Below, piece by piece: positions 43,924 through 52,922 of a DNA stretch of 64,000 nucleotides (its first letter is position 1; every line of letters begins with the position of its first letter). Position numbers and translations under genes: made by a program. Under the pieces are notes generated by a model, which ran no database searches, was not told where the DNA came from, and saw nothing but the letters and a program-made list of their open reading frames with translations. This DNA comes from Pseudomonas tructae (lineage in GTDB: Bacteria; Pseudomonadota; Gammaproteobacteria; Pseudomonadales; Pseudomonadaceae): positions 1,808,501 to 1,872,500 of the forward strand of contig NZ_CP035952.1 of the NCBI RefSeq assembly GCF_004214895.1, written 5' to 3'.

Positions 43924-45048
43924 ATGCCCAAGCTCATTCTGCAACACCTTGCCGAACTCACACCTGCTACCTGGGATGCCCTGGTATCAGACGAACAGCC
44001 GTTCCTGCGCCATGCTTTTCTGTCCAGCCTGGAGGACAGCGGCAGTGTCAGCCGCCACACCGGCTGGAGCCCGGCGCATCAACTGCTTACCGACAGCGCC
44101 GGGCAAGTGCGCGCGGCCTTGCCGGCCTACGTGAAGAGCCACTCGTTCGGCGAGTATGTGTTCGATCATGGCTGGGCCGATGCCTGCGAGCGGGCGGGTA
44201 TCGCCTATTACCCCAAACTGCTCTGCGCCGTGCCGTTCTCGCCGGTGACGGGGCCGCGGCTGCTGGGTGATCCGCAGGCGGCCGCGGAGTTGGTGGACAG
44301 GCTGGCCGACGAGCTGTTCGAGCAAGGCTTGTCTGGCGCTCATATCAACTTCACCGACGAGCTTGGTGATGCGCTGATGCGCGATCGCGACGGCTGGATG
44401 GAGCGCCTGGGCTGTCAGTTTCACTGGCGCAACCAGGGTTACCGAGACTTCCAGGATTTTCTCGACACCTTGAGCTCACGCAAGCGCAAGCAGATGCGCA
44501 AGGAACGTGAACAGGTGGCGGGGCACGGCATAGCGTTTGAGTGGTTTCGCGGCGAAGAGCTGAGCGAGGCGCAGTGGGATTTTGTCTTTGCCTGTTATGC
44601 CAATACCTATGCGGTACGCCGGCGAGCGCCTTATCTGACGCGGGAGTTCTTCAGTCTGTTGGCCGAGCGCATGCCGTCGGCGATCCGCGTGGTCATGGCC
44701 CGTCAGGGTGGGCGCGATGTTGCCATGGCCTTCAGCCTGGTCGGCGGTAGCAGCCTGTATGGCCGTTACTGGGGCTGTGTGGATGAGTTTGACCGGCTGC
44801 ATTTTGAAACCTGTTTCTACCAGGGCATGGACATGGCCATTGCCGAGGGCTTGCAGCGCTTCGATGCCGGTGCGCAAGGTGAGCACAAGCTGATTCGTGG
44901 CTTTGAACCGGTGATCACCCGTTCCTGGCATTACCTGCTGCACCCGGGGTTGCGCCGGGCGGTGGGAGAATTTCTGGAGCAGGAGCGGGCGGGGGTGTTG
45001 GCCTATGCCGAGCAGGCGCGCATGGCGTTACCTTATCGGCAAGGTTGA
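43924..45048 (+). CDS. DUF482-family GNAT-like N-acyltransferase
   Basis: A 374-aa protein of the DUF482 / peptidoglycan-acyltransferase-like group. The N-terminal part (FLRHAFLSSLEDSGSVSRHTGW) and the C-terminal GNAT half (SRKRKQMRKEREQVAGHGI, then SSLYGRYWGCVDEFDRLHFE) match the family. It resembles FemX/Fem-like aminoacyl transferases in architecture. The substrate is unknown. It is monocistronic, with a REP element directly after its stop and the ABC gene in the opposite direction. Confidence 0.88.
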   Translation: MPKLILQHLAELTPATWDALVSDEQPFLRHAFLSSLEDSGSVSRHTGWSPAHQLLTDSAGQVRAALPAYVKSHSFGEYVFDHGWADACERAGIAYYPKLLCAVPFSPVTGPRLLGDPQAAAELVDRLADELFEQGLSGAHINFTDELGDALMRDRDGWMERLGCQFHWRNQGYRDFQDFLDTLSSRKRKQMRKEREQVAGHGIAFEWFRGEELSEAQWDFVFACYANTYAVRRRAPYLTREFFSLLAERMPSAIRVVMARQGGRDVAMAFSLVGGSSLYGRYWGCVDEFDRLHFETCFYQGMDMAIAEGLQRFDAGAQGEHKLIRGFEPVITRSWHYLLHPGLRRAVGEFLEQERAGVLAYAEQARMALPYRQG

Positions 45049-45054
45049 GGGCCC

Positions 45055-45081
45055 CATCGCGGGGCAAGCCCGCTCCCACAG
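45055..45081. repeat. REP element (single copy)
   Basis: CATCGCGGGGCAAGCCCGCT plus CCCACAGG core, 7 nt after the DUF482 gene stop and just before the convergent ABC transporter stop. Confidence 0.8.
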
Positions 45082-45102
45082 GGCCCCGCGACGAGGTCGC
45101 TG

Positions 45103-46935
45103 TCAGTCGATCCCGACAAAGCCCCTGGTCTGGTGATGCCACAAGCGGGCATAGAGCCCTTGATGGGCCAACAGCTCCGAATGGCTGCCCACTTCGGCGA
45201 TCCGGCCTTTCTCCAGCACCACCAGGCGGTCCATGCGGGCAATGGTCGACAGCCGGTGGGCAATGGCGATCACGGTCTTGCCCTGCATCAGGGTTTCCAG
45301 GCTCTCCTGGATGGCCGCTTCCACTTCCGAGTCCAGGGCTGAAGTCGCTTCGTCCATGATCAGGATCGGCGCGTTCTTGAGCAGTACCCGGGCAATGGCG
45401 ATGCGCTGGCGCTGGCCACCGGACAGCTTGACCCCGCGCTCACCCACATGGGCATCGAAGCCGGTCCGGCCCTGGGCGTCGGACAACTGCGGGATGAACT
45501 CGTCGGCCCGGGCCTGGCGCACCGCGTCCCACAATTCCTGTTCAGTTGCGTCGGGCCGGCCATACAGCAGGTTGTCGCGGATTGAGCGGTGCAGCAACGA
45601 GGTGTCCTGGGTGATCATGCCGATCTGCGCCCGCAGGCTGGCCTGGGTCACTTGGGCGATGTCCTGGCCATCGATCAGAATCCGCCCGCTCTCCAGGTCG
45701 TAGAGGCGCAGCAGCAGGTTGACCAGGGTCGACTTGCCCGCGCCGGAGGGGCCGATCAGGCCGATCTTCTCGCCCGGGCGAATGTCTAGGTCAAGGTCAT
45801 CGATGATGCGGCTGCCCTTGCCGTAGTGGAAGCTGACATTGTCGAATTTCACCGCACCGCGATCGACCTTGAGCTCGCGGGCACTCGGCGAATCGGTGAC
45901 GCTCACCGGCTGGGCGATGGTCTGCAGGCCGTCCTGGACCATGCCGATGTTTTCGAAGATGCCATTGACCACCCACATGATCCAGCCCGACATGTTGACG
46001 ATACGGATCACCAGGCCAGTGGCCAGGGCGATGGCGCCGACGGTGATGAGTGACTGGGTCCACAGCCACAGCGCCAGGCCCGTGGTGCTGACGATCAGCA
46101 GGCCGTTAAGGCTGGTGACCACCACGTCCATGCTGGTGATCACACGGGCAGCCAGCTGGGTTTTCTCGGTCTGTTCGCTGATGGCTTCGCGGGCGTATTG
46201 CTGTTCGAAATCGGTGTGGGCGAAGAGTTTCAGGGTAGCGATGTTGGTGTAGCCATCGACGATGCGGCCAATGAGTTTGGAGCGGGCATCCGAAGAAATC
46301 ACCGCACGGGCTTTGACCCGGGGGACGAAGTAGGAGAGCGCGCCGATGTAACAGGCGATCCAGGCAATCAAAGGCAGCATCAGCCGCCAGTCGGCTTCGA
46401 AGAACAGCACCAGTGCACTGACGGCATAGATCAGCACATGCCACAGGGCATCCACGGCCTGGACTGCCGAGTCGCGTAGCGAGTTGCCGGTCTGCATGAT
46501 GCGCTGGGCAATACGCCCGGCAAAGTCGCTCTGGAAGAAGTTCAGGCTCTGCTTGAGCACTAGCGTGTGGTTCTGCCAGCGGATCATGCTGGTCATGCCC
46601 GGACTGATGGTCTGGTGCACCAGCAGATCGTGCAGGGCAAGAAACACAGGGCGCAAGATCAGCGCCACTACCAGCATCCACAGCAATTCACTGGCGTGGT
46701 CGCTGAAGAAGCTGGCAGAGGGTGTGCCCTGGGCCAGGTCGATGATTCGGCTCAGGTAACTGAACAATGCCACTTCGATCAGTGCGCCGATGAAGCCGAT
46801 CACCAGCAGGGCGGCAAAGCTCGGCCAGACCTGGCGCAGGTAGTAGATATAGAACGGCCATACCGTGGTAGGCGGCGCCGCAGTGGGCGCCTCACGGAAG
46901 ATGTCGATGAGCTTTTCAAAACGGCGAAACAACAT
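45103..46935 (-). CDS. ABC transporter, fused permease and ATPase (exporter type)
   Basis: A 610-aa half-transporter. An ABC transmembrane domain with about six helices (residues 30-340) precedes the nucleotide-binding domain with Walker A GPSGAGKST, signature LSGGQ, Walker B ILIMDEATSALD and H-loop AHRLS. It works as a homodimer exporting lipids, drugs or peptides. No accessory gene shows a substrate; the downstream gene is unrelated. It is separated by 63 bp from the ppiA-like gene on the same strand. Confidence 0.92.
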   Translation of the reverse strand: MLFRRFEKLIDIFREAPTAAPPTTVWPFYIYYLRQVWPSFAALLVIGFIGALIEVALFSYLSRIIDLAQGTPSASFFSDHASELLWMLVVALILRPVFLALHDLLVHQTISPGMTSMIRWQNHTLVLKQSLNFFQSDFAGRIAQRIMQTGNSLRDSAVQAVDALWHVLIYAVSALVLFFEADWRLMLPLIAWIACYIGALSYFVPRVKARAVISSDARSKLIGRIVDGYTNIATLKLFAHTDFEQQYAREAISEQTEKTQLAARVITSMDVVVTSLNGLLIVSTTGLALWLWTQSLITVGAIALATGLVIRIVNMSGWIMWVVNGIFENIGMVQDGLQTIAQPVSVTDSPSARELKVDRGAVKFDNVSFHYGKGSRIIDDLDLDIRPGEKIGLIGPSGAGKSTLVNLLLRLYDLESGRILIDGQDIAQVTQASLRAQIGMITQDTSLLHRSIRDNLLYGRPDATEQELWDAVRQARADEFIPQLSDAQGRTGFDAHVGERGVKLSGGQRQRIAIARVLLKNAPILIMDEATSALDSEVEAAIQESLETLMQGKTVIAIAHRLSTIARMDRLVVLEKGRIAEVGSHSELLAHQGLYARLWHHQTRGFVGID

Positions 46936-46998
46936 GAAAACGATAACTCCTGTTCAGTAGACCCTCAGGCCTGGTTCACGTCCCTGTGAAGCCCGAGG

Positions 46999-47556
46999 TC
47001 AATCGATGCGTTTGGCCGACTTGATGAATACCGGATCGACCGGTACATCACCCATGCCTCTCTTGGTGGTGGTGCGCGAGTTGACGATCTGGTCGACTAC
47101 ATCCATGCCCTTGACCACTTTGGCGAACACCGCGTAACCGGCGTCGCGGCCCGGGTTGAGGAAGTCGTTGTCGGCAACGTTGATGAAGAACTGGCTGGTG
47201 GCCGAGTTGGGGTTGGAGGTACGGGCCATCGACAGCGTGCCACGGACGTTTTTCAGGCCGTTGCTGGCCTCGTTGCGGATCGGGTCCTTGGTGCTCTTTT
47301 GCACCATCTGTTCAGTGAAACCACCACCCTGGACCATGAAGCCCGGGATCACCCGGTGGAAGATGGTGTTGTTGTAGAAACCGCTGTCCACGTACTGCAG
47401 GAAGTTCTTGCTGCTGATCGGCGCCTTGACCGGGTCCAGTTCGACTTCGATCTGGCCGAAGCTGGTGTCGAGCAGTACATGAGGCGCTTTGTCGGCGGCC
47501 ATCAGGCTGGTGGCGAAGACCACCGAACAGGTGGCCAGCAGGAGTTTTTTCAGCAT
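46999..47556 (-). CDS. ppiA: Periplasmic peptidyl-prolyl cis-trans isomerase A
   Basis: A 185-aa cyclophilin with a signal peptide [20 protein letters not shown]. It catalyses proline isomerisation during periplasmic folding. Conserved residues include [14 protein letters not shown] (Arg and Phe of the active site), the [13 protein letters not shown] segment and [12 protein letters not shown]. The start at 47556 is chosen by the signal peptide. It overlaps the upstream hydrolase stop by 7 nt, so the two are probably cotranscribed. A longer in-frame reading through the hydrolase gene is spurious. Confidence 0.94.
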   Translation of the reverse strand: MLKKLLLATCSVVFATSLMAADKAPHVLLDTSFGQIEVELDPVKAPISSKNFLQYVDSGFYNNTIFHRVIPGFMVQGGGFTEQMVQKSTKDPIRNEASNGLKNVRGTLSMARTSNPNSATSQFFINVADNDFLNPGRDAGYAVFAKVVKGMDVVDQIVNSRTTTKRGMGDVPVDPVFIKSAKRID

Positions 47557-48362
47557 GGGCTCAATGATCCTTGAGAGGTGGTGGACGCCGCCAGGAACTG
47601 CAGCAGCGTCTGGTTGAAAATGTGAGGTTGATCCAGGGGCGTAGCGTGCCGGGAATCTTCGATGACCGCCAGCCGCGCCTGGGGAATCAGGGCAACGTAG
47701 CGCTCTTTGAGTTGCACCGGGGTGTAGTCCTGGTCGGCGCTGATGACCAGGGTAGGGCAGCGAATCTGGCTCAGGCGTTGCGCTACCCCCCAGCCGACTA
47801 TGGCGTCGAAGCTGGCAAGATACGCGCGTTTGTCGTTTTTTGCCCAGCGTTCGGCCATCTTGCGCCGCAAATCGGCCTGCTGCGGCTTGGGGAACAGCCG
47901 CTCGGCCAGACCCTTGCCAATGGTTTCCAGGCTCAGCACCCGGGCCAGGGCCCAGCGCTTGGCCCACCAGATCCAGTCGCTGCGGCTCTGGCGCTTGACC
48001 TCGGGGGCGCTGTTGACGATGCACAGGCTGCGCAACCACTGGGGATGATCGACGGCAAACTGAAAACCGACCATGCCGCCCATGGACAAGCCGACCAAGT
48101 GCACCGGGCCGGTCTGCAGGTGTTCGAGCAGGGCCAGCAGGTCAGCGCTGAAACTGGCGATGCTGTAGCGCTCGCGGGGTTTGTCGGAGCGGCCGTGGCC
48201 ACGGATGTCCATGAGGATCACCCGGTAGTGGCTGGCAAACTCCGGTACCTGCATTTCCCAGTCCAGGCAACTGGAGCCCAGGCCGTGCAGCAGCACCAGC
48301 GGCTCGCCCTGGCCATATTCCTCATAGTGCAGCGAGCAACCTTCATGTTCGAAGTAGGCCAT
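47550..48362 (-). CDS. Alpha/beta hydrolase
   Basis: A 270-aa hydrolase with [14 protein letters not shown] near residue 23, the nucleophile elbow GLSMGG at about residue 93, and His in [12 protein letters not shown]. It resembles 3-oxoadipate enol-lactonase or haloalkane-dehalogenase relatives in layout, but no pathway genes lie nearby, so the substrate is unknown. It is translationally coupled to ppiA by 7 nt of overlap, with a 14-bp gap after the LysR gene upstream. Confidence 0.88.
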   Translation of the reverse strand: MAYFEHEGCSLHYEEYGQGEPLVLLHGLGSSCLDWEMQVPEFASHYRVILMDIRGHGRSDKPRERYSIASFSADLLALLEHLQTGPVHLVGLSMGGMVGFQFAVDHPQWLRSLCIVNSAPEVKRQSRSDWIWWAKRWALARVLSLETIGKGLAERLFPKPQQADLRRKMAERWAKNDKRAYLASFDAIVGWGVAQRLSQIRCPTLVISADQDYTPVQLKERYVALIPQARLAVIEDSRHATPLDQPHIFNQTLLQFLAASTTSQGSLSPC

Positions 48363-48376
48363 CGGCTTGATTCCTA

Positions 48377-49300
48377 TCAGGCTTGGGCGGGCGCGGCGAA
48401 GGGTACATCCAGCGGTGCGGTGTCGAAATTGCGCAACAGCTCGATGAGGATCTGTGTCGCCGGGCCCAGGGGTTTGTCCTTGTTCGAGTAAAGGTAGAAC
48501 AGTGGGTGACGACTGCCACCCTGATCCAGCGGCAAGGGCTTGAGCAGGCCTTCACGCAGCTCCCGCTCGATCAGGTGGCGTGGCAGCCAGGCAAAGCCCA
48601 GGCCGCTGCTGACGAAGGTCGATGCCGTGGCCAGGCTGCCGACCGTCCAGCGCTGTTCTGCGCCCAGCCAGCCAACATCCCGAGGCTGCGCGCGGCCCGA
48701 GTCGCGGATCACTACCTGCAACTGGCTCTCCAGGTCCTGGAAGCTCAACTGCCGGCCCAGGCGGTGCAGGCTGTGTTCGGGGTGGGCGACGGCGACGAAT
48801 TCCACGGCGCTCAGTTCAGTGCCCAGGTAGCCGGAAATATTGAAGCCGCTGATGGCCAGGTCAGCCACACCTTCATGCAGCACTTCTTCGACCCCGGACA
48901 GCACTTCCTCACGCAAACGTACCCGGCAACCGCGACTTTGCGGCATGAACGCACTCAGGGCGCGCACCAGACGGGCATTGGGGTAGGCGGCGTCGACCAC
49001 CAGGCGCACTTCGGCCTCCCAGCCTTGTTCCATGTGATGGGCCAGGTCTTCCAGCTGGCTGGCCTGCTTGACCAGTTGCCGCGAGCGGCGCAGCAGCACG
49101 TTGCCGGCCTCGGTCAGCACTGCCTTGCGCCCATCGATGCGCAGCAATGGCACACCGAGCTGATCCTGCATGCGCGCCACGGTGTAGCTCACCGAGGATT
49201 GCGAGCGGTGCAGCGCTTCGGCGGCCTGGGCAAAGCCACCATGATCGACCACCGCCTGCAGGGTCCGCCACTGATCCAGGGTAACGCGCGGCGCTTTCAT
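48377..49300 (-). CDS. LysR-family transcriptional regulator
   Basis: A 307-aa LysR regulator with an N-terminal helix-turn-helix (QAAEALHRSQSSVSYTVARM, about 24-43) and a substrate-binding domain. It is divergent from the secreted small protein and azoreductase genes (49-bp gap to the former), so it may control them. It also leads on the same strand into the hydrolase and ppiA. Ligand unknown. Confidence 0.9.
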   Translation of the reverse strand: MKAPRVTLDQWRTLQAVVDHGGFAQAAEALHRSQSSVSYTVARMQDQLGVPLLRIDGRKAVLTEAGNVLLRRSRQLVKQASQLEDLAHHMEQGWEAEVRLVVDAAYPNARLVRALSAFMPQSRGCRVRLREEVLSGVEEVLHEGVADLAISGFNISGYLGTELSAVEFVAVAHPEHSLHRLGRQLSFQDLESQLQVVIRDSGRAQPRDVGWLGAEQRWTVGSLATASTFVSSGLGFAWLPRHLIERELREGLLKPLPLDQGGSRHPLFYLYSNKDKPLGPATQILIELLRNFDTAPLDVPFAAPAQA

Positions 49301-49349
49301 CTTCGGCTCCTGTTGTCCTAAGCTGGCGCTCTTTCATGGAGAGCGTCGT

Positions 49350-49664
49350 ATGAAGAAATGTTGTGCTGTACTGCTGGCCTTGCTTCCGCTCACGGCCCTG
49401 GCCTATCCCATCGACGTGGAAAAGGACATCGACGGCGTCAAAGTCGACTACACCACTTACGACACTGACCGTGACATCGGCTCGATCACCCTGAACAACT
49501 ATGGCGAGGTTGCCGCGCAGTGCAAGGTGACGTTCCGCAATGGACCGGAAGCGCCGCGAGTGCGGCGCGTGCAGGTGCCGGCGAAAAAAAGCGTCGATGT
49601 CACCGCCAAGTTCAACCGCGAGATCATCAAGCTGCGCATCGCCTTGAGCTGCAAGCCGCAATAA
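49350..49664 (+). CDS. Small secreted hypothetical protein
   Basis: A 104-aa exported protein: signal peptide MKKCCAVLLALLPLTALA, then a beta-rich mature part beginning YPIDVEKDIDGVKVDYTTYD, with an Ig-like feel (GSITLNNYGEVAAQCKVTF) and two Cys. I recall such proteins annotated as conserved hypothetical in Pseudomonas. It is adjacent to the LysR gene, divergent, and 108 nt before the azoreductase gene. Confidence 0.8.
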   Translation: MKKCCAVLLALLPLTALAYPIDVEKDIDGVKVDYTTYDTDRDIGSITLNNYGEVAAQCKVTFRNGPEAPRVRRVQVPAKKSVDVTAKFNREIIKLRIALSCKPQ

Positions 49665-49772
49665 AACAATTTAACTGATAGGTTGGACCCAGTTTTTACG
49701 CTTTTTTATCGATAGGTCAATCATTAATCTTGCCTCCATCGACTTACCGAACTCGCCGATGGAGGCAAGCCC

Positions 49773-50372
49773 ATGTCCCGTGTACTCGTCATCGAAAGCA
49801 GCGCCCGCCAGCAGGATTCGATCTCCCGGCAACTGACCCGCGACTTCGTCAGCCAGTGGCAAGCGGCTCATCCTGCCGACCAGGTGACCCTGCGCGACCT
49901 GGCCGTCAACCCGGTGCCGCACCTGGATGGCAACCTGCTCGGCGGCTGGATGAAGCCCGAAGCCCAGCGCAATGCCGATGAACTGCAGGCTCTGGCACGC
50001 TCCAATGAACTGACCGATGAAGTGCTGGCCGCCGATGTCCTGGTGCTGGCCGCGCCGATGTACAACTTCACCATCCCCAGCACCCTCAAGGCCTGGCTGG
50101 ACCACGTGCTGCGTGCCGGCATCACCTTCAAGTACACCGAAACCGGCCCCCAGGGCCTGCTGACCGGCAAGCGCGCCTACATCCTCACTGCCCGCGGTGG
50201 CATCCATAGCGGCGCCAGCAGCGACCACCAGGAACCCTACCTGCGCCAGGTCATGGCCTTTATCGGTATCCATGACGTGACCTTCATCCACGCCGAAGGC
50301 CTGAACATGGGCGGTGACTTCCACGAGAAGGGCCTGAACCAGGCCAAGGCCCAGCTGGCCGCGGTGGCCTGA
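49773..50372 (+). CDS. azoR: FMN-dependent NADH-azoreductase
   Basis: A 199-aa flavodoxin-fold oxidoreductase of the AzoR/AcpD group: VLVIESSARQQDSISRQL (phosphate-binding start), APMYNFTIPSTLKAWLD (FMN site) and ARGGIHSG. It reduces azo dyes and quinones with NADH in a ping-pong reaction. LysR linkage is typical for inducible quinone or azo reductases. A strong terminator follows at 50424-50448. Confidence 0.93.
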   Translation: MSRVLVIESSARQQDSISRQLTRDFVSQWQAAHPADQVTLRDLAVNPVPHLDGNLLGGWMKPEAQRNADELQALARSNELTDEVLAADVLVLAAPMYNFTIPSTLKAWLDHVLRAGITFKYTETGPQGLLTGKRAYILTARGGIHSGASSDHQEPYLRQVMAFIGIHDVTFIHAEGLNMGGDFHEKGLNQAKAQLAAVA

Positions 50373-50423
50373 GCCGGCAATGAATTTTCCCGCCTGACAC
50401 CTGTTGCTCCTTTGGGTGTGCCT

Positions 50424-50448
50424 GCCCGGTCATTGACCGGGCTTTTTT
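50424..50448 (+). terminator. Rho-independent terminator after azoR
   Basis: GCCCGGT and ACCGGGC perfect arms around CATTG, followed by six T residues, 52 nt after the stop. Confidence 0.9.
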
Positions 50449-50510
50449 GTGCCTGGTTAACGGGGCGGTACTCTTGCGGGATGGTGGTGTTCTTTCAGGC
50501 TGCGCCAATC

Positions 50511-50604
50511 CGGTGGGAGCGGGCTTGCCCCGCGATCGTATTCCATTGAGCGCCGGATGAACTGAATGCATGGGCCTCATCGCGGGGCAAGCCCGCTCCC
50601 ACTT
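50511..50604. repeat. Inverted pair of REP elements
   Basis: REP cores at about 50513-50536 and, in inverse orientation, 50578-50602, with a 42-bp spacer, upstream of the EamA-type gene. Confidence 0.85.
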
Positions 50605-50657
50605 GCTCAGCGATAAGCGACCGGCTAAGGTCGCCGCCACTACAGCAAGGGGCACTC

Positions 50658-51536
50658 ATGGGCTATTTATTGATCGTCGCGCTGATCCAGGCGTTTTCCT
50701 TCAGCCTGATCGGCGAGTACCTGGCCGGCCATGTCGACAGCTATTTCGCTGTACTGGCGCGGGTGTTGCTCGCCGGGCTGGTGTTTCTGCCGCTGACCCG
50801 CTGGCGCCAGGTCGAACCACGCTTCATGCGCTCGATGCTGCTGATCGGCGCGCTGCAATACGGCATCACCTATGTCTGCCTGTACTTGAGCTTTCGCGTA
50901 TTGACGGTGCCGGAGGTGCTGCTGTTCACCATCCTCACCCCCTTGCACGTGACCTTGATCGAAGACGCGCTCAATCGGCGTTTCAATCCCTGGGCCCTGG
51001 TCGCGGCGCTGGTGGCGGTTGCCGGTGCGGCGGTGATACGTTTCGACAGCATCAGCCCGGACTTCTTCATGGGCTTTTTGCTGCTGCAACTGGCCAACTT
51101 CACCTATGCCGCCGGGCAGGTGCTGTACCGTCACCTGATCGCGCGCAACCCCAGCGACCTGCCGCATTACCGGCGTTTTGGCTATTTCTACCTGGGTGCC
51201 TTGCTGGTGGTGCTGCCGGCCTTCCTGCTGTTCGGTAACGCCCAACACCTGCCGAGTACCGAGGTGCAATGGCTGGTGCTGCTGTTTTTGGGCCTGTGCC
51301 CGACGGCGCTGGGCTTGTACTGGTGGAACAAGGGCGCCTGCCTGGTCTCAGGCGCAACCCTGGCGGTGATGAACAACCTGCACGTGCCGGTCGGCTTGCT
51401 GCTCAACCTGCTGATCTGGAACCAGCACGAGCCATTGGGCCGGTTGTTCATCGGCGGGGCGGTGATTCTGGCGTCGCTATGGCTCAGTCGTCTCGGCACT
51501 CAGCGCCCGTTGCTGGCTGGGCAGGGTCGAGGGTAA
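50658..51536 (+). CDS. EamA-type carboxylate/amino-acid exporter-like transporter
   Basis: A 292-aa membrane protein with about ten segments and two EamA repeats (first repeat GYLLIVALIQAFSFSLIGEY, second around VLLFLGLCPTALGLYWWNKG). It resembles DMT-family carboxylate, amino acid or amine transporters. Its 3' 60 nt overlap the convergent mechanosensitive channel gene. The last residues, SRLGTQRPLLAGQGRG, lie in that overlap. Confidence 0.88.
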   Translation: MGYLLIVALIQAFSFSLIGEYLAGHVDSYFAVLARVLLAGLVFLPLTRWRQVEPRFMRSMLLIGALQYGITYVCLYLSFRVLTVPEVLLFTILTPLHVTLIEDALNRRFNPWALVAALVAVAGAAVIRFDSISPDFFMGFLLLQLANFTYAAGQVLYRHLIARNPSDLPHYRRFGYFYLGALLVVLPAFLLFGNAQHLPSTEVQWLVLLFLGLCPTALGLYWWNKGACLVSGATLAVMNNLHVPVGLLLNLLIWNQHEPLGRLFIGGAVILASLWLSRLGTQRPLLAGQGRG

Positions 51537-52778
51537 CAGGCCTGCGCGCAGGTCGTTGCCGCTGGGTTGCTGGTACAGGCTCAGGCCGAACTCCGGCAGC
51601 ACTGCTAGCAGGTAGTCGAAGATGTCGCCCTGGATACGCTCGTACTCGGCCCACGCCGTGGTGCGGGTAAAGCAGTAGATCTCCAGCGGCACGCCCTGGG
51701 CGGTGGTCTGCATCTGGCGGACCATGCAGGTCATGTTCGGCTGGATGTCCGGGTGGCTCTTGAGATAAGCCAGGGCGTAGGCGCGGAAGGTGCCGATGTT
51801 GGTCAGCCGGCGGCGGTTGGCGGAAAGCTCCGCCACCGGGCCCTGGGCCTCGTTCCAGCTGTGCAGTTCGTTGCGCTTGCGGGCCAGGTAGTCAGTCAGC
51901 AGGCGCACCTCGGACAGGCGCTGCTCCTCGGCGCTGGTCAGAAAACGCACGCCGCCGGCATCGATGAACAGGCTGCGCTTGATCCGTCGCCCGCCCGATT
52001 GCTGCATGCCGCGCCAGTTCTTGAACGACTCGGACATCAAGCGCCAGGTGGGGATGGAGACGATGGTCTTGTCGAAGTTCTGTACCTTGACCGTGTGCAG
52101 AGTGATGTCCACCACATCGCCGTCGGCGCCCACCTGGGGCATCTCGATCCAGTCGCCGACCCGCAGCATGTCGTTGCTGGTCAGTTGCACGCTGGCGACG
52201 AACGACAGCAGGGTGTCCTTGTAGACCAGCAGGATGACCGCCGACATGGCACCCAGGCCGGAGAGCAGCAACAGCGGCGAGCGGTCGATCAGGGTGGCGA
52301 CGATGACGATGGCGCCGAACACGAACAACACCATCTTGGCCAGCTGCACATAGCCCTTGATCGAGCGGGTACGGGCATGTTCGGTGCGCGCATAAATGTC
52401 CAGCAAGGCATCGAGCAGGGCGCTCAGGGCCAGGGTCAGGAACAGGATGGTAAAGGCCAGGGCCAGGTTGCCAAGGAAATGCTGGCTGGTGGCGCTCAGC
52501 TCCGGCACCAATTTGAGGCCGAACTGCACCACCAGTGACGGGGTGGTCTGGGCCAGGCGCTGGAACACTTTGTTCTCGCGCAGGTCATTGACCCAGTGCA
52601 GGGCAGGTTGGCGACCCAGCAGGCGTGCGGCATGCAGTACCAGAAAACGCGCTACGCGGCCGAGCACCAGGGCAATCACCAGCAGTACGCCAAGGCCGAT
52701 ACCGGCGTGCAGGACCGGGTGCTGATCGAGAGTGCCCCAGAGGTCCAGGGTGTTTTGCCACATCTGTTGAATGTCCAT
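51477..52778 (-). CDS. MscS-family mechanosensitive channel (YbdG-like)
   Basis: A 433-aa channel with an N-terminal membrane region of about five helices and the MscS beta domain (QVGADGDVVDITLHTVKVQN, then SIPTWRLMSESFKNWRGM). Length and architecture fit the YbdG group rather than the 286-aa MscS. It acts in the inner membrane in osmotic down-shock. The start at 52778 (MDIQQMWQ) is chosen; an in-frame extension of eight residues is possible. It overlaps the convergent transporter gene by 60 nt, which is unusually long. Confidence 0.9.
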   Translation of the reverse strand: MDIQQMWQNTLDLWGTLDQHPVLHAGIGLGVLLVIALVLGRVARFLVLHAARLLGRQPALHWVNDLRENKVFQRLAQTTPSLVVQFGLKLVPELSATSQHFLGNLALAFTILFLTLALSALLDALLDIYARTEHARTRSIKGYVQLAKMVLFVFGAIVIVATLIDRSPLLLLSGLGAMSAVILLVYKDTLLSFVASVQLTSNDMLRVGDWIEMPQVGADGDVVDITLHTVKVQNFDKTIVSIPTWRLMSESFKNWRGMQQSGGRRIKRSLFIDAGGVRFLTSAEEQRLSEVRLLTDYLARKRNELHSWNEAQGPVAELSANRRRLTNIGTFRAYALAYLKSHPDIQPNMTCMVRQMQTTAQGVPLEIYCFTRTTAWAEYERIQGDIFDYLLAVLPEFGLSLYQQPSGNDLRAGLLPSTLPSQQRALSAETTEP

Positions 52779-52922
52779 AACCGTGTCGAAAGGTGTCCGC
52801 AAGTCGAAAACAGGGCCATTAGAGCGCGGATCGGCAAGAAGTTGCCAAAAGAAATTCGGCGCCGACGCCGGAAAACGTTACCCTATGCAACTGAATTTTT
52901 TGCACATGCCCGAGGTACACCC

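Noticed and set aside
46999..48039. 346-codon version of ppiA
   Set aside because: The signal peptide begins at 47556; the extra 161 codons read through the hydrolase gene in another frame.
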